From: Tribonema minus
Lineage: Eukaryota > Sar > Xanthophyceae > Tribonematales > Tribonemataceae
DNA length: 64,000 nucleotides
NCBI GenBank assembly: GCA_017506865.1
Contig: JAFCMP010000146.1
Coordinates: 434,001 to 498,000 of the forward strand
Direction of reading: 5' to 3'
The number at the start of each line of letters is the position of its first letter. Positions within the stretch are counted from its first letter, which is position 1. The translations under genes and the position numbers were made by a program. Shown here one piece after another: positions 20,226-33,213 of this stretch. The notes beneath the pieces were generated by a model. It saw nothing but the letters and a program-made list of their open reading frames with translations. It had not been told where the DNA came from and made no database searches.

Positions 20226-23200
20226 ATGGCCGGCGAGCCACCGCTCTCCTCGTGCGAGGTGTGCCACTGCTCCAGGGCACATGTCAGGGTGCAGGGCTGT
20301 GGCCACGTGCTGCATGGCGGCTGCGCGGGCTCGAGCTGGCCGCTTTCAGAGTGCCCCGTATGCCAAGCGCCCTGCGCCAGCCTTGAGATGCTCAACAAGC
20401 TCAGGAGGGAGAGCGCGCCTGCCTCCAGCGTGCGCCACGGGCGCTGGACATTGGAGGAGGAGCGCTACGCCGACGCCCTGATCGAGGACTTCGTTGCCGG
20501 CCGCCTGCTGTTGCCATCTGAGACGAAGCTGGTGCATTTTCTGAAGGGAGTGCTGCATCGCACCCCTGCTGGCGTCAACCGTAAGTTTCCCAAGTGCAAG
20601 TCCCTGTGCTACGGCGGCTTTAAGGGACCTGGCACGGCGTGGAGGGCCCGCCAACAGCAACTCCAAGAGCTCGAAGGCATTCACTTAATTGCCGCCATGC
20701 AGTGCACCGTCGGCACCTCCCATGATGGCGAGCTAGCCGCCGCTCTCACTTGCGAGTGGCAACGCCTGCTGGCGGACTTCTGCGTCGAGGTGGAGCAGCC
20801 ATTCGAAGGCTCCGCGGCCTGGGCGAAGGCCAACAGGTCCCGCCGCAACAGGAAGGTGCGACAGCTGCGCCAGCAGCAGGAACAGCGGGCGCAGGACGGC
20901 AACGATCTGGCCGCCTCAGGGTCTGTTGTGCACATTCACACGGATGACTCTGACGGCAACGAGGTGGGCGCGGTGACCCCGCCGCCGCTCAGCGTCACAA
21001 GCGCGACCACCCCTCCGCCGGCCTCAGATCGTGGCCACGTCGAGCCGCCGCCGCCGCCGCAGCAGCAGCGGATTTCACCTGCTGCCGCCACTGCCAGCGG
21101 CAGCGGCAACATGCCAGGTGCCTGGGCTTGCGTGACAGCAGCAGATCAGGGCGCTGGCGCAGGTACCAAACGCTCGCGCTCCATGAGCAGCGGCAGTGGC
21201 GGCAGCGGCGGCGGCGAAGCTCTGTTGCTGGATAGCGCAACGCCGGCGGCGGTCGTGGCTGCTGCGGACGATGCGCTGGCGGCGCACGGCACGCTTGTGC
21301 CGTGGCCGCTGCACATGTCGGATCAGGGCGCGCTGGAACCGGTGAGTGGCGATTGTGCGCGTGCGCTCTGGTGTCGTCAGAGTATTGCAGGGCCCCCAAG
21401 CTAGGGTTTTTCGGAGATTGCATTGCAGCGCGTATCGTATGCTTTCAAGCAGGTGTTGTTGTGCCGCAAACTGCTTCATGCACGTGCATGCATTTATGCA
21501 TTCCAGGTGATGTCCTCTCTTGGTTGCCATAAGAGTGCGCAATGAGACTACACAATCAACCCTCTTCTGCGCCACTGCTCCCGCTTGCCTCGTTTCAACT
21601 CACACTCTACTGGGTACGTCAGCCCCCTTGCCAACTGAGCCGCAGGGCCCATGCACTGCCATGTTGCCGGCCTTGCCTGATGCATGTGAACACAGTCCAA
21701 AGCCCGCATCTCTTTGCATGACAGCAGTGCTCAACCACAGTGCATTTCCGCTGCGCGCCGTCCGCCCGCTGCCACGCAGGCCGACCACGACGAGTGCGGC
21801 AGCAGCAGCGACAGCAGCGCGTCTCAGCACAGCATGGCAGTGAAGCTGGAGCACTGCGCGCCCGTGCAGCCGCAGCAGCAGCAGCAGCAGCAGCGCTCGA
21901 CCTCAGCGCAGCAGCAGCAGCAGCGCACGACATCAGTGCTGCAGCAGCAGCAGCAGCAGCAGCAGCGCGAGCACAACGAGCGCTGCCTCGACATGTGGCG
22001 CCACAAGCGCGCCCCCGTCAGCGCGCGGCGCAACTTCTTCGACGAGTCCCTGTTTGACCAGATGTGCAGCCTCATCTACAACTACAAGGCGCTCAGCGTG
22101 ATGAACCCCAGCTTCATGGAGGACTCCGTCGTGCCCCTCGTGCTGCAGGTGAGGCAGCGCTCCACAGCCGTCAAGTTCTCAGCGACCTAGACCCGAATGC
22201 ACACAAATCCAGGATGCAAACGCATGCACGCCCCACCTGACACGGCCCGCAACACCTACCTGCCCTTCCTCAACCCGCACACTGTTAAAGTCCTGCATCA
22301 AGCTGGACCAACTGGCAGCGTAACCCACTCGTGCCGCCGCCGCCGCCGCCCGCCACAGGTCATGTCTGCATGCTCCGAAGACACGGCCATGTGGCTCATC
22401 GACCTGGGCCAGGACATGACCATCCGCGCCGTGACGGACGGCATCGCGGCGCTCGAGCTGCGCCCGGAGGACCTCGAGGGGCACAAGCTGCGCGCTCTGC
22501 GCGACGTTAACGCCATGTTCCACCCCGACGACCGCGCCGAGTTTGTGCAGCTGCGCGAGCGCTGCTGCCAGGACGTGTCGCAGGTGCGGCGCGACCGCCC
22601 AGTTGAAGTTGAAGTGAAGAGAAACGAATTTCCGCTCGCAGTGGTCGAAGCATGTATGGAAGTGGCGCTCTCTTGTGCATGGGGTGCGCTGGTTCGTCGT
22701 CGCTGCTGCGTCGTGGTGCATTCGTAAAGTGGCCCGGACGTGAGTTGCGGCCTTCGGCTGCCTCTTGTCACGCGCAGCCATTCTGCATCTGCACGTCTGC
22801 GCATGTACCGCTCACGCGCATGGCAAGTGGCGGCGCCGTGCATGGCCTCTTGCTGTATCTCTATCGTGTCTCAGTACGCACCACACACATATCACTGACG
22901 CCTCCCCCCCCCCTTCTTCTGTCCATGCCACTTCAACAGGCCGTCACCGAGTCTGCGGACTCTGCCACCGGCGGCCAGATCCACACGCACGCCCGGCACT
23001 GGCTCAAGCACACCCAGTGCGTCCGCTTCAGGTGCGATAGCGACCTACTTCATTACTGCCCCTGACATGACGCAGAAGTTTGCTTTTGGCCAGGCGCACA
23101 TTAGAGGGTTAGGGGTACAGGTCGGGCTGGGGTTGGGGTTGAGGCTATAGGGCGCGCATCAGCATCAGCGCCCCATTGCTGCTGGTCATGGAGTTGCCAT

Positions 23201-25154
23201 TCAAAAGGCGGCCTCCGTTCAGCATGCTGTGCATCTTTCTCAGCGCACCTTTGGTTGACACGTAGATTCGGTCTCGCCTCAGCCCACTGGTACCTCAGTA
23301 CTTCAGAAGGTAGCAGCAGGCCATCCGCGCCGCCGGGCTGTGACAAGTGCAGCACCATTGCTGCCATATGTACGATCATGTGAGCTGGTGTCCTGGTGTC
23401 AAGCTCCTGCATTGCGCAGCATGTGCGTGTTCTTGCGCACCGTTTCACGTGCCCGGCAGGCGAAGGCGGGGGCTGCTTGCGCTGCATGCTGCTGCACGAA
23501 GTAGTACATGTGCTCAGAAGTACATGTACTCAGGAGTACATGTACTCAGGGCCTGACCCTGTCGCGCCTTTGTGTGCTGGTGTTCTCCCTTTGTGCGACA
23601 GGTGCAACCCCCTGGCCAACGGCTGGGCAGATATGGTCGAGGCGGGCACGGCGCACGAAGACGGCTACGACTGCCTCAAGATTGAGCGCTTCTTCTGCAC
23701 CAATAGGTATGTATGCATGCGCAGCACTTCGGCCATATCATACCCCTCAGAGTGATATGAAGGTGGCATATTGGGGCAAGTAGCTGCTGGGCAGCCCGCC
23801 GCTGCTTAAATGCGAAATGTGCGTGTTGCCGGTAGAACAGGCACGCTGCCGTGATGCACTGCTTGGAACCACACCACAGCAGGCGGTCGCCTGTATGCCG
23901 TGCTAGTCTGGTGGCCCCATCGCTTTCGGTGTTCGCTTGCATCCTCCATGCTGCTTGCTGATCCTAACATTCTGTGCCGTGGTCACTTAGCACGACACGC
24001 GATGACCGCTAGAGTCAGCAGTTGGGGCGAAGGGCTCCCCCCCCCCCCCCGTCCCCCTCGAACGCACCTAGACAGAGCACTCACAGTGCGCTGTTGACCA
24101 ATGGCAAAGCTCCTCCGCACCTCACCCCCCCCCTCCGACTCTCACACTCACACGTGGCCCTGAAACTGCCGTCAAGCTGCACAGCGGCACTCACGCCTAG
24201 ACTTCAATACCTGCATCTGGACTTCAACTCTTGCGCAGGTTCCTGCTGCTGATGGACCGCGTGGTCATGCGCGGCCCCTCCAGCCGCGCGCCGTTCGGCC
24301 CCCCCATGTCGTCATTTTTCACCAACACCTGGCCTGTCCCAGGCAATGCCTTCATCAAGCACGGCAGCTGGGGCCTGCCCAGACTCACGCCCCGCCCTCG
24401 CGGCGGCAGCGGCGACTACGGCGGAATCAAGCGTCACCGCGCTGCCTCGTACGACGCCGCCGCCGCGCCGGTGCGGCAGCAGCTGCCGCCGCAGCATGCG
24501 CGCCTGCCGCCGCACCTGGACGCGCAACACAGCGCTCAGCAGCACCAGCAGCGCTCGTCGCAGCAGCAGCTGTCGCCGGTGCTGCCGTTCTCCTCCGCGC
24601 CCCCCGGCAAGTCCTCGTGGCACGCGCCGCCGCCGCTGCCGACGTACGCGCTGCCGCCGCAGCAGCAGCCGGCGTCGCCGTACCAGCACCATCACATGCA
24701 CGCGCCGTTCGGCAGCTACGGCAGCAGCAGCAGCGTGTTTGGCCTGACCGGCGGCAGCAGCAGCGCAAGCGGCATGATGCCGGCCGCGAGCCTCGCCCCC
24801 GCGGCGCCCGCGCCATCGCTCGGCGACGATGAGATGGCCATCTGGAACCAGCTCTTTGAGTTGATCGGCGCCTCGGAGGCGGGCGCACAAGGCTCTGCTG
24901 CTGCTGCTGCCGTGCCCGCCGCCGCCGCAGCAGCAGCGCGTTTCGCCCCCGAGGCGTTGGACCCGTCCCCGCTCGCGGCGGCGCTGCCGCTGCCGCTGTC
25001 GCCCGCCGCCGCCGCCATCGACGACTGCGACTACGCAGATCTGTCGATGGACGGCGGCGCGGGCTGCAACCCGTGGGATGCTATTCCGCCGGCGGCGGCG
25101 CTGCCGGTAGCGAGCCTGTGGGGCGATCACGACAGCGCGCTCGCCGCGCTGTAG
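20226..25154 (+). CDS. RING-H2 / stramenopile SANT-like / PAS-domain protein (6 exons)
   Basis: Exons are 20226-21341, 21780-22148, 22359-22583, 22940-23031, 23602-23706 and 24239-25154, giving 940 residues with all phases matching. Residues 10-46 form a complete RING-H2 finger (C10, C13, C25, H27, H30, C33, C43, C46), so E3 ubiquitin-ligase activity is plausible. Residues about 70-135 carry GRWTLEEERYADALIEDF followed by KFPKCK, a domain I recall from diatoms and other stramenopiles. Poly-Gln tracts follow. About 505-560 reads WLIDLGQDMTIRAVTDG through FHPDDRAEF, a PAS-like fold. The 300-residue C-terminus is Ala/Pro/Gln-rich. The combination suggests a nuclear regulator. Exons 1 and 2-6 might instead be two genes; the stop-free in-phase junction supports one. 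Confidence 0.68.
21870..21968 (+). repeat. CAG repeats coding three poly-Gln tracts
   Basis: Runs of 7, 5 and 8 Gln codons, nearly all CAG, lie within exon 2 of the RING/PAS gene. They are separated by RSTSA and RTTSV, so the tract itself looks tandemly duplicated. Confidence 0.85.
23498..23552 (+). repeat. Tandem AGTACATGT-type palindromic repeat
   Basis: AGTACATGTACTCAGG and near-copies occur three times in the intron before exon 5 of the RING/PAS gene. AGTACATGTACT is itself a 12-bp palindrome. Confidence 0.7.
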
Positions 25155-27877
25155 AGCGCGCGCCGCGCGTGCGCGCCTCCGCATTCCGCATGTCCGGCGC
25201 TGCCGTGTTTTCATATGGACGAAGGAGCGAGAGTCGGTTACAGCGTTATTGTTTTGTGCCGCGCGGCGCGGCGGCGCGCTGCGCGGCGCCGCTTGCGAGC
25301 ACTCTGTACAAGGCCCCCTGGGCAGGGGGAGCAGGGGCGGGGTAGGTGCAGCGACCACAGAGTCAAGTTGAAGTTGTACCTGCGCCACCGCCTCTACCCC
25401 GGCTCATGAGGGGGGCACGGGCTGCCATGCAGCTAGCTCATCATTCGTTTATCACTTGATCACGCGCATTTTTAGTGCAGAGGAAGAGCGCCACCGATTC
25501 ACGGAAGGTGAGCAGCGGGGGGGGGGGGGGGGGGGGGGCGAACCCCCTCGCCCCCGTCCTGCTCCTTTCTTGACCCCCTTTTCGCACGAAGGACGTGGGG
25601 AGCCTCCGCTCACAGCCCCGCAAAGGTTTGCCCATTGGACGAAGCCTACTCGGCAGGGGGCGTGCGCTACCGAGGTCCCCTGCCTGCGAAAGCCGCGTTG
25701 TGTGTGTGTGTGTGTGTGTGCGCGCGTATGTGCAGCCATCACTTTTAGTTTCAGTAACCAGAGAAAAAATGCCGCTGTGTCAGGTAGCGCGTCAAGCGCG
25801 ACCCCTTGCAGCCCCCCCCCCACACACACACCTTGTCCCCTGCGCCCGTGCGCGAATACGATGCATTTGTTAGTGTGTGGCCGCACTCCATCGCGCAGTG
25901 CGGCCAGAACATTCACGACAGTCCGGCACTCTCTGACGCATGGTTACTTCAATATTGCCCCTCCCCTTCGTTCGCACTTGGCAGCACTAATGCGCCCCCT
26001 CCGTTCCGAAGCGGCGTGTGCATGCAGGTAATCGAAACACACCGGCAGCGATGCGCAATGCACAGCATTTTTCTGAGGTCTTGCTGCTGCTCTATGCTGC
26101 TGCGCTGCTGCCGTTGTGAGCACAGACTTGCTTTGCGTTGCATGTTGGACTCATTGGACTCAAATGATTGGAGTATTTGCCCAACACACAGCAAAAAAAC
26201 ATGTCCTACTTCTGCTGGACTTAAAACTTGCAACCAAATGATGATAGCTTTGGGATTGGCTCACGGGAAAATGTGACCAATCTGACGTATGATGGCGACA
26301 TGGCATGCACAACACATTGCAGTAGATGAATGCTAGGCGCGGTGTGCCTAGCGTCTGATCACCGGCTCTTGGGCACACCATGGCGTACACTTGTGAATGC
26401 TGCATTGTGTTGCAGCACCTCAGGCCGCGTTCAAGCTCTTGGCACAGTGCAGATTGCTGCAAACGATGTGAAGTCGAGAAACACACCTGGCCTCTCATTT
26501 GGGGCCTGTTGCAACAAAAAACTCCGTCCATGAGTGAGTAGGAGCATAAGGGAGGAAGACATGTTGCCCCTGGCAAAGGCAGAGACTGAACGCACACGCC
26601 TGAGAGCAGCATGCGCACATTGTAAGGTGCAGTATCTGCAGTGACGTACACCCCCTCCTGGTCATGGTAGGCCACGTAGCTGCAGGATCTCACACTCATT
26701 TGCCAGGCCTGATGTCGCGGGATTCCGGTTCCTGATGAGGATGTTCATGAGTAACATCAGCATTCGCAGCTGATTGAATGATGAGGCGGCCGTCCTTGAG
26801 GGGTGGCGGTTACGCTGCAGCTGTGCAAAGTGCGCACTCGCCACTGCAAAACAATGTTCAGCAACGAGGCAGCATCTGATAAGGACTGAGTACTGCATTT
26901 GTACCATCCAGGGCACCATTCATCATTCCTGCTGTCAGGTCCCTTGTGGACTCCACAGGCCTCTTGGCATGCTTCTGCCACAAGACTACTCTTACCAAAA
27001 GCGTACACACAAGCCCAACCAACGATCACTCATAACTGAAAATGGTGCCCGGTCAGTGGCCGCGCTGTCAACGCCAACAGACTCAGGCCAGTCCGTCATA
27101 TCAACGCGCAAGGCAACAAAACGGCTGGAGAAGGTGTGTGTCGCGCACAGAGCACCCCTGTCTGATGCAGTTATGCTTGCCCACCAGATTGCTACTGTGC
27201 TTGCATGAGTCGATATGGTTGCCTGTTTGGATGGAACACAGAGCAGACAAGGCATACACCACAATGGACCGGTGACTTGTCAGCACCCCTTCCTGAGAAG
27301 GCAGTCGCAGCAGTGTGCATTACCCGCAATTTGCTGAATTGTACTTCTAACTTCCCCTGGAAGTCTCACAATCAGTCATCACGCGGACTTGTAGCGTGCT
27401 CTAAGCCCTGTAGCACAAGGGGGTGCAGGGCTGCCGCAGCAACGCTCAGCACAGCGCACCGGAGAGCTGTCAGCGGTGCGCGCTTCCATGCCGCTGGATA
27501 CCCAAAACGCGCTGTGGCCCACCCCCCACCTCTGCACTTTGCCTGTTTGTGCTCACGCCTGCCCCTCGAAATGGCTATGGCCATTTAGAATCACGTCAGC
27601 GGCTTTGTGGGAGCGGCGCTGGTGGACTCATGGCCGACGCCGCATAACACAAGTTGAAGTTGAGAGGTCGCTGGGGCTGAAGCAGCGTGCGCAGAAGTCA
27701 GCGGGCGCACAATTTTTTGTACACTTGTGGCGTCTGTGCAGGCGTTGGACACAGGATGTGTCTTTTCCGGTCGCTCCGTTTGCGCTGTTTCTTCCCCCTC
27801 CCCTATGCAACGACGCGCCAATGCGTTGAGGAATGCCCGCACTTCAACTGCAAGTGTCCTGCTCTCGCAGGTCATCT
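25155..27877. other. Spacer between convergent genes, no gene recognised
   Basis: About 2.7 kb between the RING/PAS gene (plus) and RCE1 (minus), which converge. It contains a G-run at 25517-25539, a GT run at 25700-25720, AAGTTGAAGTTG at 25365 and 27651, and scattered short ORFs. A Cys-rich fragment on the plus strand near 26783-26850 (WRLRCSCAKC) resembles a post-SET cluster, but no SET domain precedes it. Confidence 0.35.
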
Positions 27878-30800
27878 TCAAGTGGGGTGCTGGTACTGCC
27901 AGAGGTGGGACGCTGCTGCGGAGGTCTCCGTAAGAGGGTAGAAAAGGCGGAAGAACAAAATCACGCCAACGCCATAGCTCGCCCATATGACCTGCGCATT
28001 TGAACGGCGACCATTGCAACGTCCGTCAGAATCGTTGATGGCCAGCAGAAGGTGGTATGTAGGTCTGGAATGTGCGACATCATCATGAAATGGGGGGCTC
28101 ACTGCAAAGTCTCGCATGATGCTGCGTGCAGGTGGGAAGCCAGAAGAGCGCCTCAGAACATTGGTCGCGCTGTTAGGGTTAGAATTAGGGTCAGTTGTAC
28201 GTGGCACGCGCAGGTCTACTTTGCACTCCATAGATCACATCGTGAGGGTTTCAACCAGGGGAGTGAGCAGTCAAACACTGTGCTACCACCAGCCAACCAC
28301 AACGTATTACGACTGCTCGTTGTTGTTTTCCGACAGGCGCGCATTGAGTACCATGTAGTATTTCTCCAGAGTTGCAACGTGTCAGTCACTCCATGCATGG
28401 TGCTGTGCTTGCGTGCCTGCGGTACTTCAAGGCCGTCCCGCAGCAGCAACACTCTGTCGATGCCACGACGGACATATGTCATGTGGGCATGTGAGCTGTT
28501 TGGACAGAAGAAATCCTACTCTGCCTTGGCTGGGCTCAGAGATGACAAGGGGTCTGCAGGTTTGTGCAACGATGTAGATGGTATGGACTGGTGTGCGGTG
28601 TGCCCCACGCCTGACTGCCCACTGAGTGCAGTGAGCGATTCATGAGTGGGTGAGTGAGTGAGTGAGTGTAGCACACACGATGGCTTCCTCACATAGGTTG
28701 ATGGTCAGGTAAGCGGCTGGCGCAGCTTGTGCAAATCTCACGTGCACAAGCCTCCAAGGCTCTGTTGTGGATGACGCACCAGCGCCACGAGATGGTGGTG
28801 AGTCTTTGGGCGTAACCTCAACAACCACTCCTACGCACAGAAAGCCTCTTGTTTGCTGTCGAGCACAGATCCGCACAGCACACGAACAGTCAAAGTGTGC
28901 TTCTCACAGCAGCGAGTGCGTCGGCCTGAAATGCCTGCGTGCACGCATCGAAGTTTTCATACTGTGTGGGAGAGCGGTGCACTGAACTTGAGCTTCCGGA
29001 TTGTGACGAATTTCATTCTGAAAAGGCCTTGAAGTTGAAGCTGCGCCGATGCTGCCGCCCGCTCACCTTAGCCCACATATGAAGCACAGAAAGTGGCCCC
29101 GACCTCGCGTAATCGCCGGGGGGCACGTTGAAGCTCAAGTCCGGTAGCCCCATGAAGTTGCAGAGGATGTGGCAGGCGGCGGTGGCGCATAGGTGCCCCG
29201 TTCTCAAGTGGATGAGCGCCACGAGCGCCCCAAACACGCTCGTGTAGGAGAGCTGCACCAGCACCGGCACCGCGGCAGCCAAAAACCTGGCAGCAGGCGC
29301 AACAGGCGTGTGGATGAGTGTGCCTGAGCATACTTGCGGCCAGTGCTTCTTTAAACAAAGGCAATTTGCCGCGTCTGCCTGGTCGGGTGGTGATGCTCAA
29401 GCACCATGCACGTATGAGCCAGGCATACCATCACAGCGCTTTGCACGGTAAAGAACCGGGCATATGAGCGTGTAGGTAATCCCGACTGTAGCACACTGCA
29501 GCACCAAGGGGTCGCTTCGTACGACCAAAACAAGAGCAAATCCGGCAAACTATAACCGGAGAAGCGTGCAGCGCCTGACACCACTGCAACATTCTGCAGT
29601 CCATGGCTAAAGTGCGACATTTCACCAGCATACATTAGCGGAACATACTGCAGTGGCTTCGCACACACTCGGTATGACTGCAGCTCGCTGCAAGCAAGTG
29701 ACCCTTGAAGGTGACTCAAAATGGTTGTAGCACAAGGCCGTTGATCCAGCCTGCAGCCACAGCCAGGCTCTCGCTGAATGTGTTCCGCATGCGACAGGCA
29801 AGGCGATACTGCCTGCACTGCGACAAGGTGAAGTACGCACACGCTTTAGACAAGTACGTCAAGGTATGGTACTTGAAATACATGAAGAGACAACAGCCCA
29901 ATGGGCAGCACATGTGCGCCGCGTGCTGGCAATAGTCATGGGATGTCAACATCAACGTCAACATCAACTTACGCACCGCTGTGTGCACTGCACTATTTTT
30001 GTGCAGTAGTAAAGTCCACGTCTTCCATTTTGTAACGTCCCAGGCGTCAACAATGTTACTGCATTGACCAAGGTAGGTAGGTATCGAGATCATGGCATAC
30101 ATACCCTCTGCCGTTGCGCAGGCCCTCGCGAATGTGGTGCGCGTGCGCCAGGCCAAACAGCAGCGGCGACGCGCACGTGATGGCACCTCTGCTGGCCCCA
30201 GCGCTCAGCAGAATGGGCAGGAAGCAGCCACGGAACACAACCTGCGCGAAGCGATGACAGGCGTGGAGGCTAGCTGAAATGCGCAGGATACGTCTTTTAA
30301 GGAGTTTAAAGGTATGGGAGTGTTGCTACTTGTGTGGAATGTCGCGCGACTGACTGCGCGGCGACGGCGGGCGTGAAGGCTGGCTGGAACGCGCAAAAAC
30401 GTGAACTTTAAATCATGAAGTAGAAGTACTTGGAGCGCTGCACTTGCGTGGAGTGCTGCATGACTGACTGGGTGTGGTGGTCGGTGGCAGCAGCTCAGTC
30501 ACTGTGGCTCGCATAACCAGGGCTGGCATGCGCCAGCGACATGGCAGCGGACGCGTAATAAAGGCATCAGCGAGATGGGGTAGACTTGCAGTACATCCAT
30601 GAATGCAGCGTCTCAAGTACAAAAGGCCAAGTAGGGGGCGACCCAGCGCCGCACACAGCTAATCTGCTGACAGCCAATTTGCCACCCTCGTCAGCTGCTC
30701 AGTAGGTGTGCGCTGCAGGGACGCTGGTGTATACGCTAGCGCAGCTGCGCTGGCAACATGCCATGCACGCCGCCGCTACGACGAGACACACAGCAAGGCA

Positions 30801-32912
30801 GCGCAAAGCTGAAGTACGCCGCGAGACACCGCAAGACGGAGCCAAAGTCTCAGCACACTGAGCTACACAAAAACGCACCTACTTCTACCCCTAGCCCTAA
30901 ACCCTAACCCTAATCCTACCCTAACCGTAACCCCACCTCCTCTGTAACAGGGCCCACGAGCAGATTTCGCAGCGTCGCGTACGGCTGCACGGTGGCGCCG
31001 CTGCGCGTCAGCAGATCAGCCGCGGCGGCGCGCAGCAGCGAGCGGCGCCGCTCCGCGGGGCGCGCGTTGCCAAAGACGTCGACGTCTTGCGTGCGGCGTT
31101 TGAATGACATGAGCGCCATGCACATGAGTGGGCCCAGGAACAGACTGCAAGGACAGGGGGTGGAGCAGCAAACAGATAGGGGAGTTGGCAACCAGGGGTA
31201 AACAGTCCGCATTTCATGAAGCTCACGAGCTGCGAGCTATGGCGTGCCTGCGCAGAAGCCAATGGTCACAAATTTGGTGACTGTACAACCAGAAGGGCTG
31301 GGTTTGGTGTGCAGCAGCGTGGAGGTACAAGTGTTGCTTGCAGCGTGAGCTTTGCAACGCACCTGTCAACACGCCTCATCGACGCAAACATCAGTCTGCA
31401 GTGACATGCTCTCCAAATTGAACGGGGGGATTGTATGTGAGAGGAGGGGGCGCGGGGGGCAGAGGGGCTTCAGCATTGGCACATGCACCAACCCACCACA
31501 ACAAAGGATTGTGATAGCTCAGATAAGGAAGAGATGCAAATGACCATCAACGCTTGTTAGTGCTGCGATGGTTACAGTCAACGGGAAAAAGCAAAAGCGC
31601 AAGCTTTTGTCAGCCATGCAACTCAACTTCAACATGACCTGGACGTACACGATGCTTGCTGAGCTATTGGCTCGCGCACATTGGCAAGGCCCGCAGAAGC
31701 ATTCGCTGCTGAGACCTTACTGGCATCCAGGCTGTGACGTCGCCTTCCACTCATTTCTGTTCTGTCTAGAAACGCCAGCAAAGGACGCGCATGTGTACTC
31801 ACCAGCAGATCAATGTCAGGGAGCACGCCACCGCGCAAACCAGCCCCTCCCCTCCTGGCAGCCCAATCCATACATGAAAGTCAGCGGCATCGGGAGACTG
31901 GCGGCACAGACCATGCACAGAAACGCAATGGATGAGCAAGTGGGTGTGTGAGCATAGCGCACTTGCAGGCCGCCAATGCCAACACGTGTCATGCCGCCAT
32001 ATCAGCCGCATCCTTGATAGGGCCCATTGCACATGACAGCCTGAGGCAACGGGTACCAATATTGGCGAGTTTAATGGCGTTGCAAGGCACGACTGCCGAG
32101 TGCATGATTTCGCGCTTGCATGCTGGGTATCGCAGCACCGCTTGTAACATATACTTCGTAGTACTAGTCTCAGATTGCTGTACCCTTTTGAATAAATCAC
32201 CGACTAAGCTTGACGATGGGCATACATGCGGAACAAGACTGTGTGTGCAATGAATGCAACTGGTCGTTGAGCTGTGCTGGCATTCACGCGCATGGCAATT
32301 TGAAGGCCAAGATTTGAATGCAATTCTCAGCGTTATTCCCTTCACTGCTGCATATGAGCGAGCCAGCTCGCATGATACGGCGTAGAGCCCTGTGGGTTCC
32401 CACCTGTGACGGCTTAGCGAGCAGCTTGAGGACCATGACACAAACGGCCGCTGCAGCTGAGACGGATCCAAACCTCGCCAGTATCTGCAGAGCAGCATAG
32501 CATAAAATGGCATACATTGGGCATGCATATTACGTAGATGTTGTTGCCAGGACCTATCCCTCTGAAGCAAAGTTGCAACATGGTGACAGCCCTGCCTTGC
32601 ACACGAATGACAACTGGCCATGCTATCAGACATGAGCAACAAAACAAGCACATACAAAGCCAAGCAATGCGGCAACTGCTGCGGTGCAAAAGCAGCAGAA
32701 GAAGCAGCAGCAGTAACAGCAGCAGCTACAAGATTCATGTCATTGTCAGCAGCATTGCAAGACAGAAAAGCTACCTGTGTTGGGTTGTCTCGTCTGAGGG
32801 CTCGGATGCGTGCAGGGACCATGTACAGGCTGCCGACATATGTGCAGCTGAGCAGGAAGCAGAGAGCCCATCCCTGCCACTGTTGCGCCAGTGGGAAGGT
32901 AACGGGGCCCAT
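27878..32912 (-). CDS. RCE1: CAAX prenyl protease 2, RCE1 (7 exons)
   Basis: The enzyme removes the last three residues (aaX) of prenylated CAAX proteins in the ER membrane. Exons are 32912-32775, 32484-32404, 31897-31803, 31144-30937, 30241-30105, 29286-29067 and 27991-27878. They give 330 residues, close to animal and plant RCE1 length, and all phases agree. Catalytic motifs of the ABI/CPBP family are intact: EExxxR at 173-178 (TEEVVFRG), FxxxH ending at His207 (FGLAHAHH), and HxxxN at His259-Asn263 (HILCNFMG). RTGHL precedes the last motif, as in known RCE1. Several hydrophobic segments are present (YVGSLYMV, LICCLFLGPL, GVILFFRLFYPL). The start ATG at 32912 is 301 bases from the divergent ceramidase start. 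Intron 4 begins with a telomere-like tract. Confidence 0.93.
30888..30934 (-). repeat. Telomere-like tract at the 5' end of RCE1 intron 4
   Basis: CCCTAGCCCTAAACCCTAA and then CCCTAATCCTACCCTAACC lie directly beside the exon 4 donor (exon ends at 30937). Reading on the gene strand, the intron begins GTGGGGTTACGGTTAGGG. The telomere-like sequence therefore starts within the splice donor. Confidence 0.75.
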
Positions 32913-33213
32913 GCTTTGCGCTCTCCTTAGAAGTGCGCAACCAAATCATCAACTTGAAGGTGAAGTTGTCAAACCTCGAACGAACAGGATAGCTGTGCTT
33001 GCTGGCGTGAGAAAGGCTGGTCAGGTAGTGCACATACCTTTTTGATACAGTTCAAAGCGCTTCAATATCACGGGAAGTGCACCGAAGGCAACAAAAGCAC
33101 CAGGGATGCCGGATCCAGTCTTGGTGTTATGCGGAGCCGCAGTGGCCTGTGCAGCTGTTGGGATTGCCAGCCTAGCGCTGAACGGAGGTGCCAATGCTGC
33201 TCTTCCGCTTCGC
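32913..33213. promoter_or_regulatory. Divergent spacer, RCE1 / alkaline ceramidase
   Basis: The 301 bases separate the two start codons and should hold both promoters. AACTTGAAGGTGAAGTTG at 32951-32968 is one of the dispersed AAGTTG motifs. A minus-strand ORF with a hydrophobic segment (AFVAFGALPVILKRF) crosses it, but nothing links that ORF to either gene. Confidence 0.4.

Noticed and set aside
24312-25388. 358-codon minus-strand ORF opposite the last RING/PAS exon
   Set aside because: Arg/Gly-rich complement of an Ala/Pro/Gln-rich coding exon. Long antisense frames are expected in such GC-rich sequence.
26783-27205. SMYD/SET-like Cys cluster (WRLRCSCAKC)
   Set aside because: The short Cys motif is suggestive, but no SET catalytic sequence (NHSC, GEE..Y) is found upstream, and the only entry into the frame needs an unsupported acceptor.
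33036-33209. Minus-strand ORF with a hydrophobic segment between RCE1 and ceramidase
   Set aside because: It ends in a donor-like GTATGT but does not join RCE1 in phase with any gain, since RCE1 has a good ATG at 32912. It overlaps the ceramidase promoter.
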